Positions 33,825 to 42,227 of a DNA stretch of 64,000 bases are shown in pieces (within the stretch, counting starts at the first letter, position 1; each line of letters begins with the position of its first letter). The stretch is from assembly GCA_964533495.1 (NCBI GenBank), contig CAZHJU010000004.1, positions 1-64,000 of the forward strand, read 5' to 3'. This DNA is from Ga0077527 sp964533495. GTDB taxonomy: Bacteria; Pseudomonadota; Gammaproteobacteria; Burkholderiales; SG8-41. The notes beneath the pieces are model-generated. The model worked only from the letters and a program-made list of their open reading frames with translations. It was not told where the DNA came from and ran no database searches. A program made the translations under genes and the position numbers.

Positions 33825-35495
33825 TCAGTACCAGGCCACATCGCCGCCCCTGGGATCACTGGCCGCCTGCGCGGCGCCATCTCCCTTCGGCTGGAAAACG
33901 GCCTGCATGTTGCCCCAGCGGCGATTGACGACATGCAGCCGGTGCCCCATGCGCTCCATGGCCGCTCGCCATTCGGCGGAAAACCCCTCCGGCTCGATTT
34001 CAACACGGTCCGGCCAGTACTGGTGGTGATACCGCGGCAGCGCCACCAGCCTTTTCAGGTCCACGACGGGATGCCGCAGATATTCCATCGCCGCCAGCAG
34101 GACCTGGCTGATGATTCGCGACCCGCCGGGAGCACCGAGCACCAGAACACCCTTGTCGTCCTCGACGAATGCCGGCGTCATGCTCGACAGCGGGCGCTTG
34201 CCCGGAGCCACCGCATTGGCCTCACCGCCGCGCAGCCGGAAGCTGTTGTCCAGATCGGGACGCAGCGTAAAATCGTCCATCTGGTTGTTGAGCAGCACGC
34301 CTGTGCCCTGCGCGACCAGCCCGGAGCCGAACAGCAGATTGATGGTCAGGGTCGCCGCCACACGGTTGCCGGCGCGATCGATGATCGAAAAATGCGTCGT
34401 GTTGCCGCTGCCCGGACCGGTCCGCTCTGGCGCGGGTGGCGCCAGCGACGATGCACTGCGTCGGTCAATGCCCGCCGCCTCCGCGCGCAATCGGCCACCA
34501 TCCAGCAGTTCCGCCAGCGGCACCGCCGCATGGTCCGGATCGCCCAAAGCCAAACGGTCCCGGAATGCGCGGCGCAACACCTCGACCACCAGATGCGCGG
34601 TGCCGGTTTCGTGGGTGTCGCCGGGATCGAGGTGCGCCAGCATGCCGAAAGCCTGGGCCAGCGCCACGCCGCCTGCGGACGGCAACGCCGCCGCGGTAAT
34701 CGTCGCGCCGCGATAGCGGAACCGCTGCGGCGCGCGCTCGACAACGCGATAGGCTTCGAGATCCGCGGACTGCCATATGCCGCCGGCCGCATTGACCGCG
34801 CGCACCATGCTCTCCGCAACCGCGCCCCGGTAAAACGCCCTGGCAGCCCCTTCCCTGCCAATCCGCTGCAGCGTTATCGCCAGATCCGGTTGCCGCAGGA
34901 CATGGCCGGGACGCGGCGCACGGCCATTGTCGAGAAAAACTCCCGCGCCGGCCGCTTCCCGCAGAAACTTCTCCCGCATCTGCGCAATCCGGGCATACCG
35001 GGAATCCACCGCAAAACCGTCGCGCGCCAGCGCGACCGCCGGCGCCAGCGTCGAATGCAGGGGCAGTTTCGCGCAGCGCCGCGCAAGATGATCGATGGCC
35101 GCGGGCAGTCCCGGAATTGCCGCGGCCAGGCCTCCCCTGACCGAGGCACCCGCGCGCGGCCGGCCGGCATCGTCGAAAAAAGACTCCGGACGCACCGCCG
35201 AAGGAGCCACCTCGCGCGCATCAATCATCACCTGGCTTCCGGCCGCGGCGTCATGCAAAAGGAAAAAACCACCGCCGCCAAGACCGGAAGAGTACGGCTC
35301 CACGACTGCAAGGACCGCAGCCACCGCGATGGCCGCGTCGCAGGCGTTGCCGCCGTTTTCAAACACCTGATGCCCGGCCGCGGTGGCCAGCGGATGCGCG
35401 GACGCGACGGCAGCCCGCGGGTCGCCGGCGCCCGCCGCCGTTGCGCCGCAAAGCAGCGCAGCGGCCAGGATGCAACCGGCCAGCTGCCTGCCCAT
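33825..35495 (-). CDS. ggt: Gamma-glutamyltransferase
   Basis: A periplasmic N-terminal-nucleophile hydrolase that cleaves the gamma-glutamyl bond of glutathione and relatives. The 556 residues start with a signal peptide (LAGCILAAALLCGATAAGAG). The autoprocessing site NTTHFSIID, with nucleophile Thr near residue 366, divides large and small subunits. SSMTPAFVEDDKGVLVLGAPGG carries the oxyanion and substrate loop. Its ATG overlaps the TAA of the upstream hydrolase gene by one base, so the two are coupled. Confidence 0.94.
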   Translation of the reverse strand: MGRQLAGCILAAALLCGATAAGAGDPRAAVASAHPLATAAGHQVFENGGNACDAAIAVAAVLAVVEPYSSGLGGGGFFLLHDAAAGSQVMIDAREVAPSAVRPESFFDDAGRPRAGASVRGGLAAAIPGLPAAIDHLARRCAKLPLHSTLAPAVALARDGFAVDSRYARIAQMREKFLREAAGAGVFLDNGRAPRPGHVLRQPDLAITLQRIGREGAARAFYRGAVAESMVRAVNAAGGIWQSADLEAYRVVERAPQRFRYRGATITAAALPSAGGVALAQAFGMLAHLDPGDTHETGTAHLVVEVLRRAFRDRLALGDPDHAAVPLAELLDGGRLRAEAAGIDRRSASSLAPPAPERTGPGSGNTTHFSIIDRAGNRVAATLTINLLFGSGLVAQGTGVLLNNQMDDFTLRPDLDNSFRLRGGEANAVAPGKRPLSSMTPAFVEDDKGVLVLGAPGGSRIISQVLLAAMEYLRHPVVDLKRLVALPRYHHQYWPDRVEIEPEGFSAEWRAAMERMGHRLHVVNRRWGNMQAVFQPKGDGAAQAASDPRGGDVAWY

Positions 35496-36370
35496 TACCG
35501 TGGCAGTGCAGCGAGGTGCACGGCAAAAAATTGTTCGGCGCGAATCAGCGTGTCCTGCAGCGCCCGGCGGTTGGGTTCATGGCTCTGCCTGGTTTTCCCC
35601 GGATTGTCGTAGGAGTGATGCGCCCCGTCGTACCAGACAAACTCCAGGACAGCGCCCTTGCCCTGCAGGCGACCGGCAAGGTCCCGGCATGCCGTCGGCG
35701 AAACCTCGTCATCGTTCTCGGCGACGGCCAGCAGCAACGGAGCGTACGGCGCGTAATCCGGCTCCGCCAATTGGGCGCGGCAGCCGGGGTACTGCGCGAT
35801 TGCCGCGCGAAATCCCCTTTTTGTTCCCCCTTCCGTTCCCGGCGCCGCAAGGCCCGGCGCGCGCGGACCGAGCGCGGCAAGCACGGTCATGCCGCCGTTC
35901 GACCAGCCCTGCACGCCAATGCGGTCAGGCTGCACGTCATCCCGGCTGCGCAGGTAAGCCAGAGCGCCATAGGCGTCCAGGGGACGCACCGACTGCTCGC
36001 TCACCTCGGGGGGGCGCTGCTTGTAGGAATGCCTGGCAAAGCCGTCACCAAAGCCGCGGGGGCCAAAACTGTCGACATGCACCGCCACGTAACCGCGTTC
36101 GGCCCAGAATCGTCCCCACATCCGGTGGCGCATGCTCAGGGCCTCCGCGTTCTGCCGGCCGCGTTTCAATGACGAATACGGTCCCGCCCTGCCATGCAGC
36201 ATCACGACGCCCGGGTGCGGTCCCGGTGACGCCGGCACGAACACGTAACCGACCAGCATCGTCCGCCCGTCGGCGCTCATGAACCTCGCGGTTTCCGGCG
36301 TAGCCGCCACCGCATTCGATGCCAGCCACAGAAAACCAAGAATCAGCCGGAGGATGTCCCTTTGTTTCAT
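35495..36370 (-). CDS. Exported dienelactone-hydrolase-family alpha/beta hydrolase
   Basis: The 291 residues start MKQRDILRLILGFLWLASNA, a signal peptide with cleavage near AVA/ATPE. A DLH-type alpha/beta hydrolase fold follows: VMLHGRAG oxyanion region, nucleophile elbow GWSNGG, and catalytic His in YDGAHHSYDNPGK. The physiological ester is unknown. The frame extends upstream into the MFS gene, but the Met at 36370 forms an ATGA overlap with the MFS stop and is the credible start. It is followed by ggt with a one-base overlap. Confidence 0.88.
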   Translation of the reverse strand: MKQRDILRLILGFLWLASNAVAATPETARFMSADGRTMLVGYVFVPASPGPHPGVVMLHGRAGPYSSLKRGRQNAEALSMRHRMWGRFWAERGYVAVHVDSFGPRGFGDGFARHSYKQRPPEVSEQSVRPLDAYGALAYLRSRDDVQPDRIGVQGWSNGGMTVLAALGPRAPGLAAPGTEGGTKRGFRAAIAQYPGCRAQLAEPDYAPYAPLLLAVAENDDEVSPTACRDLAGRLQGKGAVLEFVWYDGAHHSYDNPGKTRQSHEPNRRALQDTLIRAEQFFAVHLAALPR

Positions 36371-37539
36371 TTGCCGGCTCCCCTGCGGGCTGCCGCGTCG
36401 CGGTGCATCAGGGACGCGGCAGCCGCGAGCAATATGCCGTCCAGCCAGAATGCCGGCACCATGCCCAGCGCCGCGCTCAGCGTGCCGAAGACGAACGGCA
36501 CCAGCACTTCGGTGCCCTTGTTCACCATCTGGCGCAATCCCATGGCCTCCCCTGAACGTCCGGCCGGCGCGCGGTTGTAGGCGAGCAGCATCGACAGCGG
36601 GCTGCCGCAACCCAGTCCCATGCCCAGCACGAAGGAGATCGCCAGCAGCGCGGCGAAACTGGTCACGAACGGAAACACCAGACAGACACCGGTGGCAAGC
36701 ATCAGCGATGCCGCCAGCACCCGCTCCTCGCCCGATCGCTTGACCAGATGCGGCATGACCGAGCGCACGATGAGCAGCGCGAATCCGAACGCGCCGAGGA
36801 TCATGCCGATCTCGGAGGCGCTGAGTCCGATGCGATGTCCGTAAATCGGCAGCAGCAGGTTGTACAGCTCCAGCGCGGTCTCGATGATGCCGGCGGTGAT
36901 CAGCGCCCGGCGCAGCGGCCGGTTGCGCACCAGGTCGCCGATACGGTGCTGCGCCTTGTCCGTCTTGCCCGCATGCACCTGCGCCGTTTTCGGCAGCCAG
37001 CCCGTCCACAGGCCCAGCAACAGGATCGGCACAACCGGCATCGCCGCCATGACCGCGAACGTCGCCCGGTGCCCGACCGCGTCGATCAGGAAACCGGCAG
37101 AAGTCGGCCCGAACAGCGCGGTCATGCCGATGCCGAGGCTGAACCAGCTGTAATTCTTCGTGCGGTCCAGGCCCTCTCCCAGGGTGCCGATCAGGTGCTG
37201 CACGGAAACCGTGTAGAAAATGTAACAGCAGCCGATCAGCCCCGCCGAGACGTAGAGCACCTCGATGCGCGGAAAAATGAACGGCAGCAGCAGCCCGCCG
37301 AACAGGCCGATCGTCCCGAACAGCATCGGCAGGCGGGAACCGACGCGGTCCGAAACCTTGCCCGCATACACCGACAGCAGCAGGGGAAACAGCGCATAGG
37401 TCGAAAACAGCAGGCCGACGGCAAACTCGTTGGCGCCCATGTCCAGCGCCGACAGCGACATCAACACCTTGCTGCCCTTGTAGGCGGTGTGCGTCAGCAC
37501 GCTGAGCAGGACGATGCGGAATATCGGTGCCAGAATCAT
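36367..37539 (-). CDS. MFS transporter
   Basis: A 390-residue major facilitator with 12 predicted helices. The loop after helix 2 reads YAGKVSDRVGSRLPM, a version of the MFS motif A (GxLxDRxGRR). The second half repeats with KRSGEERVLAASLM. The N-terminus lacks a signal peptide and starts straight into helix 1 (IFRIVLLSVLTHTAY). The substrate is unknown. It is the first gene of a coupled MFS-DLH-ggt unit that runs on towards accA and tilS. Confidence 0.88.
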   Translation of the reverse strand: MILAPIFRIVLLSVLTHTAYKGSKVLMSLSALDMGANEFAVGLLFSTYALFPLLLSVYAGKVSDRVGSRLPMLFGTIGLFGGLLLPFIFPRIEVLYVSAGLIGCCYIFYTVSVQHLIGTLGEGLDRTKNYSWFSLGIGMTALFGPTSAGFLIDAVGHRATFAVMAAMPVVPILLLGLWTGWLPKTAQVHAGKTDKAQHRIGDLVRNRPLRRALITAGIIETALELYNLLLPIYGHRIGLSASEIGMILGAFGFALLIVRSVMPHLVKRSGEERVLAASLMLATGVCLVFPFVTSFAALLAISFVLGMGLGCGSPLSMLLAYNRAPAGRSGEAMGLRQMVNKGTEVLVPFVFGTLSAALGMVPAFWLDGILLAAAASLMHRDAAARRGAGK

Positions 37540-37682
37540 GTCAGGTCCGGACAGGCAACAGTGGCCGCAGCCTGCGGCGGAATCGCGAAATCCGCATTAC
37601 GGATAAAAATCTTCTTGTTGGGAGGTGACGGCAGCCTGTATTTTATCGCATCGACTTCCAGCAACCACCGGACGGAAAAACC

Positions 37683-38555
37683 ATGAAATTGCGGAACATC
37701 GGCATCGTCAGCCCGGGCGACATGGGCCAGGCCGTCGCCCAGACGCTCAAGGAATCCGGACTCGGAGTCCATGCCGCGCTCGAGGGCCGCAGCGCCCGCA
37801 CCCGCGCGCTCGCCATGGAGGCTGGCCTCGAAGACTGCGGCTCGATGCGCAGCCTGGTGGAACACTGCGACATGCTGCTGTCCATCCTCAATCCGGCCGC
37901 CGCCGTCGAGAATGCGCAGGCTGTCGCGGCGGCGATGCGCGAAACCGGCCGCCGGCCGGTTTTTGTCGACTGCAACGCCATCGCGCCGCAAACCATGCGT
38001 GACATCGACGGCATCATCCGCTCCGCCGGAGGCGAATGCGTCGACGCCGGGATCATCGGCCCGCCGCCGCGCGGCAAGGCCTCGATGCGGCTCTACGCCT
38101 CCGGACCGCAGGCCGGGCTGGCCGCGCAGCTGGCGAGCCCGCGGGTCACGGTACGCATGGTCAGCGACCGCATCGGCGACGCCTCCGCCGTCAAGATGTG
38201 TTACGCGTCCTACAGCAAGGCGGCCGTTGCGCTCGGCGTCGAAATGCTGGTGGCCGCGCACCGGCTCGGCGTCCACGAAACGCTCGAACAGGAACTGCTG
38301 GGCAGTTCTGCCGACAACCGCGACTGGATCCTGAAACGCACGCCGTCGATGCCGCCCAAGGCCTATCGCTGGGTGCCGGAAATGCTCGAAATCGCCAGGA
38401 CCTTCGAAGGCGTCGGCATGACGCCGCGCATGCTGCAGGGCGCCGCCGACCTGTACGAGATGATCGCGCAGACGCCGCTGGGCCGGGAATCGCCGGAAGA
38501 GGCCCGCGACAGAAACCGCGACAGCCTCGCGATCATCCGCGAACTGGCCGGTTGA
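37683..38555 (+). CDS. NAD(P)-dependent oxidoreductase with DUF1932 domain
   Basis: A beta-hydroxyacid-dehydrogenase-fold enzyme. The 290 residues open with a Rossmann motif IGIVSPGDMGQAVAQTL. The typical FVDCNAIAPQTMRDI segment and a catalytic-Lys region near DASAVKMCYASYSKA follow. A C-terminal all-helical DUF1932 domain (WVPEMLEIARTFEG) completes it. The substrate is not known, though relatives are called phosphogluconate dehydrogenase-like. It is divergent from the MFS gene and convergent with the cyclase gene, with a 12-base gap. Confidence 0.88.
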   Translation: MKLRNIGIVSPGDMGQAVAQTLKESGLGVHAALEGRSARTRALAMEAGLEDCGSMRSLVEHCDMLLSILNPAAAVENAQAVAAAMRETGRRPVFVDCNAIAPQTMRDIDGIIRSAGGECVDAGIIGPPPRGKASMRLYASGPQAGLAAQLASPRVTVRMVSDRIGDASAVKMCYASYSKAAVALGVEMLVAAHRLGVHETLEQELLGSSADNRDWILKRTPSMPPKAYRWVPEMLEIARTFEGVGMTPRMLQGAADLYEMIAQTPLGRESPEEARDRNRDSLAIIRELAG

Positions 38556-38567
38556 GACTGCCTCCCG

Positions 38568-39482
38568 TCAAACCCGGTAAAGGGAACGCCGGTCGCGGCG
38601 GAATTCAATGCAGGTGCCGCTGCTGTCGTCGCGGCTGAACCCGGCGCGGATCTCGCCGCGGACTTCGAGCATGATTTCGCGGCGGACGACATGGATTTCC
38701 TCGCCGCTCGCGCGGGTCACGAAAGTGCCGTTGGTGCTGTGATCCACCAGATAGAACTGCGTGCGGTCCAGGCGTATCGAGGCATGCCGCCGGGACGCCA
38801 TCGCATGCGCCACGACCAGCCCCGACTCCGGCGCGCGGCCGATCTCCAGGCTGGCGTGCCAGTGATCGACCCGCGCCTGACGGCCATCGATCTCCAGCAC
38901 CATGCTGCCGGCATCCTCCGGTATCGAGCGCCGGATATGCAGGTTGATGTGGGTGCGCAGCGCAAAATCGTCACGCCAGCGCACCTCGCAGACCGCGGTC
39001 GGCGCCAGCGTCGTTTTCAGCACGGCATCGAAGATCGGAAACACCGATTCGCGCAATTCCGGAGTCAGCTCATCGGATGTCGATTCGGCAATCAGGATCT
39101 GCCCCGGCGTGGCCGTGTCGGCGAGATAGGCCGCCACGTTGACCGTGTCACCATAGACATCCTCGCCCCCGACCACCGCCGGACCGGTGTGCAGGCCGAT
39201 GCGGATCTGCAGGTCGAGCCCCCCGGGATGCAGTTCCGCAACCTCCCTCTGCATCGCCATTGCCGCCTCCACCGCGCAGTCGGCATCCGGAAACAGGCAC
39301 ATCACCGCGTCCCCCAGCAGCTTGACCAGGCGACCCCGGTGGCGCGGCAGCAGGGCTCTCAGGGCGTCGAGGCAGGCGCTGACGACGCGCAGCGCCTCGA
39401 CATCGCCGAGGCTGCGGTAAAGCGCCGTGCTCTCGACGATGTCGGCAAACAACACTGCAAGATGATCGGTTTTGTCCGACAT
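38568..39482 (-). CDS. Class III adenylate/guanylate cyclase homology domain fused to FHA domain
   Basis: The 304-residue protein from the Met at 39482 has a cyclase homology domain at about 5-170 and an FHA domain at about 195-290. Metal-binding aspartates D14 (LFADIVEST) and D58 (KLLGD) are present. K54 and D112 (GDTVN) match the adenylate-selecting pair, and N115 is present. The transition-state arginine of the N-x3-R motif is Tyr119 (NVAAYLAD), so activity is doubtful. The FHA half has GR, SRRHA and NGTF, which bind phosphothreonine. It is divergent from the NYN-domain gene across 122 bases. Confidence 0.88.
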   Translation of the reverse strand: MSDKTDHLAVLFADIVESTALYRSLGDVEALRVVSACLDALRALLPRHRGRLVKLLGDAVMCLFPDADCAVEAAMAMQREVAELHPGGLDLQIRIGLHTGPAVVGGEDVYGDTVNVAAYLADTATPGQILIAESTSDELTPELRESVFPIFDAVLKTTLAPTAVCEVRWRDDFALRTHINLHIRRSIPEDAGSMVLEIDGRQARVDHWHASLEIGRAPESGLVVAHAMASRRHASIRLDRTQFYLVDHSTNGTFVTRASGEEIHVVRREIMLEVRGEIRAGFSRDDSSGTCIEFRRDRRSLYRV

Positions 39483-39604
39483 GATGGCACTGAGCTTGAT
39501 GACTGTTGGCAAACGATACTTTAAGGCAGAAACGGCCCGCCTGCGCGTCGACAAAGGCGCCGCGAAGCGTCACAATCCTTTCTTGCTCCCGACCAGGAGG
39601 TGCC

Positions 39605-40441
39605 ATGAGCACCGCGTCCGACACCAAAAACATGGCGCTGTTCTGCGACTTCGAAAACGTCGCCCTCGGCGTGCGCGAGGCCAAATACTCCGACTTCGAC
39701 ATCCGCAAGGTGCTGGAAAAGCTGCTGCTGAAAGGCGACATCGTCGTCAAGAAAGCCTACTGCGACTGGGAGCGTTACCGCGAATTCAAGAAACCCATGC
39801 ACGAAGCGGCATTCGAACTGATCGAGATTCCGCATGTCCGCATGTCCGGGAAGAATTCCGCCGACATCCGCATGGTCGTCGACGCGCTGGATCTCTGTTA
39901 CACCAAGTCGCATGTCGACACCTTCGTCATCATCAGCGGCGACTCCGACTTCTCGCCGCTGGTGTCCAAGCTGCGCGAGAACAACAAGGTGGTCATCGGC
40001 GTCGGCGTCAAGCAGTCCTCCTCCGACCTGCTGGTGTCCAACTGCGACGAGTTCATCTATTACGACGACCTTGCCCGCGAAAAGGCCAAAAAACAGCAAA
40101 GCCGCAAAAAGCACGCGGCATCGCCCGCCGCTTCCGCCAAGTCAGGCACTGCTGCCGACGCCGCGGACAGGGAAGGCAGCGACAAGAAAGCCGAGGCGCT
40201 TGACCTCGTCATGGAAACCATCGAAGCCCTGTTTTCCGAGCGCGGCTCCGAGGAAAAAATCTGGGGATCGATGGTCAAGCAGGCGCTGAAACGCCGCCAG
40301 CCGGGCTTCAACGAAAACCATTACGGCTTCCGCTCCTTCGGCAAGCTGCTCGACGAAGCGCATGCGCGCAAGCTGCTCGAGCTCGAGCCGGACGAGAAAT
40401 CGGGCGGCGTGATCATCCGCAGCTACAATCCCGATTACTGA
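39605..40441 (+). CDS. NYN-domain (LabA/DUF88) ribonuclease-like protein with OST-HTH domain
   Basis: The 278-residue protein starts at 39605 behind AGGAGGT. The NYN PIN-like nuclease fold covers about residues 8-160. Acidic residues are in ALFCDFENV, DIRMVVDALDLC and FVIISGDSDFSPLV, the metal-site pattern of this family. A Lys/Gln/Ala-rich linker follows. An OST-HTH/LOTUS domain at about 200-275 (SMVKQALKRRQPGFNENHYG) is a putative RNA-binding module. The family is linked to RNA turnover but its targets are unknown. It is divergent from the FHA-cyclase and upstream of a small membrane protein. Confidence 0.92.
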   Translation: MSTASDTKNMALFCDFENVALGVREAKYSDFDIRKVLEKLLLKGDIVVKKAYCDWERYREFKKPMHEAAFELIEIPHVRMSGKNSADIRMVVDALDLCYTKSHVDTFVIISGDSDFSPLVSKLRENNKVVIGVGVKQSSSDLLVSNCDEFIYYDDLAREKAKKQQSRKKHAASPAASAKSGTAADAADREGSDKKAEALDLVMETIEALFSERGSEEKIWGSMVKQALKRRQPGFNENHYGFRSFGKLLDEAHARKLLELEPDEKSGGVIIRSYNPDY

Positions 40442-40489
40442 ACGCCCCTGCCCGCCCGCGGTCTCATGCGTTCAAGGAGACCCATTTCC

Positions 40490-40810
40490 ATGGAACAACC
40501 GCAAGGCCCGCACATCCGCATCCTGACCCGCCCCGGGGCCGGACTGCTCCAACGCATCGTGTTTTTTGCACTCGGCCTGGTGGTGCTGGTGGCCGCATTC
40601 TTTTTTGTCGGCATCGCGCTGATCGCCGGCGCAATCATCGCCTGCGTGCTGCTGGTGCGCTGGTGGTGGTTCAAGCGCAAGCTGGCGCAGGAGCGGATGC
40701 CGGACGACAATGTCGTCGAGGGCGAATACCGGGTGATCGAAGCTTCTCTGCCCGACCACGGCAGCACGGAAAATCCGGACAGGCCTCAGCAGGACCGGTC
40801 GAGGGACTGA
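40490..40810 (+). CDS. Small two-helix membrane protein, function unknown
   Basis: The 106-residue product starts at 40490, nine bases after AAGGAGA; an upstream in-frame ATG at 40466 lacks such a site. One long hydrophobic region, IVFFALGLVVLVAAFFFVGI followed by ALIAGAIIACVLLV, could span the membrane twice. It is followed by WWWFKRK and an acidic C-terminus (NVVEGEYRVIEAS). I do not recognise the family beyond this layout. It follows the NYN gene by 48 bases, and its 3' end overlaps the convergent CDF gene by 25 bases. Confidence 0.75.
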   Translation: MEQPQGPHIRILTRPGAGLLQRIVFFALGLVVLVAAFFFVGIALIAGAIIACVLLVRWWWFKRKLAQERMPDDNVVEGEYRVIEASLPDHGSTENPDRPQQDRSRD

Positions 40811-41691
40811 TCCAGCAGCGACGCCGGATCCCCAAGCGGTTCCAGATGAGTCAGCACGTGGGCGTTCGGCACTGCATCGCGGATGTCGCGCTCGATGCGT
40901 TCGGCCCAGTCATGCCCCTTCTTGACGGTCCAGCCGGCCGGCACCAGCACGTGCACCGAAACGAATGCGCGGCTGCCGGCCTGGCGCGTGCGCAAGGCAT
41001 GAAAATCCAGCCCCTGTCCGCGGTACCCGGCCAGCACCGCATCGATCGCGTCCAGGCGCTCCTGCAGCAATGAAGCGTCCATCAAGCCGTCGGCGGAACG
41101 CCGCATCAGCTTCCAGCCGGTTCCCAGGATGTTGACCGCGACCAGCAGCGCGATCACCGGGTCCAGCCACAGCCAGCCGGTCCACGCCACCAGGCCGACG
41201 CCGGCAACGACACCCGCGGACGTCCAGACATCGGTCATCAGATGATGGGCATCGGCTTCGAGCGCGATCGAATGGTGCATGCGCCCGACCTTCATCAGCA
41301 CGCGCGCCACGGCCAGGTTGATCATGGAAGCCGCCACCGAAACCAGCAGACCGATCCCCACGGATTCCAGCGGCTGCGGATGCCGCAGACGGTCGACTGC
41401 GGCCCAGGCGATGCTCAGCGCGGCCACGAAAATCAAGGCCCCTTCGAAAGCGCTGGCGAAATATTCGGCCTTGCCGTGGCCGTAGGCATGCCCGTCGTCG
41501 GCAGGCATCATCGCCAGCGTCAGCATCCACAGCGCCATCAGCGCCGCGGCGAGGTTGACGAAGGATTCGACCGCATCGGACAGCAGCCCGACCGAACCGG
41601 TCATCCACCAGGCAATTCCCTTCAACAGGATGGTGACGGCCGCAGCCGCCACCGACAGCCAGGCATAACGGGTCAGCGAGGAGTCGGGCAC
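40786..41691 (-). CDS. Cation diffusion facilitator (CDF) metal efflux protein
   Basis: A proton-coupled divalent metal exporter of the inner membrane. The 301 residues show six helices with the CDF metal-site motifs SDAVESFVNLAAAL in helix 2 and EADAHHLMTDVWTSAGV in helix 5. HAYGHGKAEYFASAFEG lies between them. A cytoplasmic dimerisation domain follows from about residue 210. The best start is a GTG at 41689-41691. The metal (Zn, Fe or Mn) is not decided by eye. Its start lies 18 bases before the AT-rich element at 41710. Confidence 0.92.
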   Translation of the reverse strand: MPDSSLTRYAWLSVAAAAVTILLKGIAWWMTGSVGLLSDAVESFVNLAAALMALWMLTLAMMPADDGHAYGHGKAEYFASAFEGALIFVAALSIAWAAVDRLRHPQPLESVGIGLLVSVAASMINLAVARVLMKVGRMHHSIALEADAHHLMTDVWTSAGVVAGVGLVAWTGWLWLDPVIALLVAVNILGTGWKLMRRSADGLMDASLLQERLDAIDAVLAGYRGQGLDFHALRTRQAGSRAFVSVHVLVPAGWTVKKGHDWAERIERDIRDAVPNAHVLTHLEPLGDPASLLDQSLDRSC

Positions 41692-41709
41692 CGCGATAAC
41701 CCTGTAATC

Positions 41710-41744
41710 ATAAGTATTTGATTATATTTATTATTTTTTGAAAG
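41710..41744 (+). repeat. AT-rich dispersed element, copy 6
   Basis: The core begins ATAAGTATTTGATTATATTT. It overlaps the last codons (FKK) and the TAA stop of the thioesterase gene, which is read on the other strand. Confidence 0.6.
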
Positions 41745-42144
41745 CTAGGGCAACCTTGTGCTGCGTGCGCTGATCGAAGCGTTCGACGTTGACGATGATG
41801 CGCTCGTGAATCCCCTCGCCGATCTTCTCCACCGCATCCTCGGCCCAGACGCGGAAAATGAGCTTGCGGCCCTCGACCCTGCTCACTTCGGCATGCGCGC
41901 GCACCCGCATGCCCACCGGCGTCGCGGCGGTATGACTGACATCGAGCCGCGTGCCGACGGTCTGGTGGCCGGCGGGCAGCAAGCCTTCCACGGCATTCAG
42001 CGCCGCCTCCTCGAGCAGCATCACCAGCACCGGCGTCGCCAGCACCTTGATCTTGCCGCTGCCGACATGCGGCGCGGTATCGCGCGTGCCGACCATGATT
42101 TCCGTGGAGCCCCGCAGGCCCGGTTTCATCGCGTCAAGGTCCAT
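41731..42144 (-). CDS. Hot-dog-fold acyl-CoA thioesterase, FlK-like
   Basis: The 137 residues resemble fluoroacetyl-CoA thioesterase FlK. The triad positions are visible as Thr37 in VLATPVLVMLLEEAAL, Glu45 in the same helix and His71 in LDVSHTAATPVG. The hot-dog strands run through RVRAHAEVSRVEGRKLIFRV to the end. The true acyl group is unknown, since most such proteins are general short-chain thioesterases. The last two Lys codons and the stop lie in an AT-rich dispersed element. The gene is divergent from the flavin monooxygenase, 83 bases apart. Confidence 0.85.
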   Translation of the reverse strand: MDLDAMKPGLRGSTEIMVGTRDTAPHVGSGKIKVLATPVLVMLLEEAALNAVEGLLPAGHQTVGTRLDVSHTAATPVGMRVRAHAEVSRVEGRKLIFRVWAEDAVEKIGEGIHERIIVNVERFDQRTQHKVALAFKK

Positions 42145-42227
42145 CGCTGCCCTTCATTGCGGTTGTCGACAAACCGATGTTACATTGAATCATCGCCCTT
42201 CGAAGCCGCTCAGGAGCAAGGTCCGTC

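Noticed and set aside
36000..36020. Seven-base poly-G run in the dienelactone-hydrolase-like gene as a phase-variation tract
   Set aside because: Too short and expected by chance at this GC content; the gene is open and intact.
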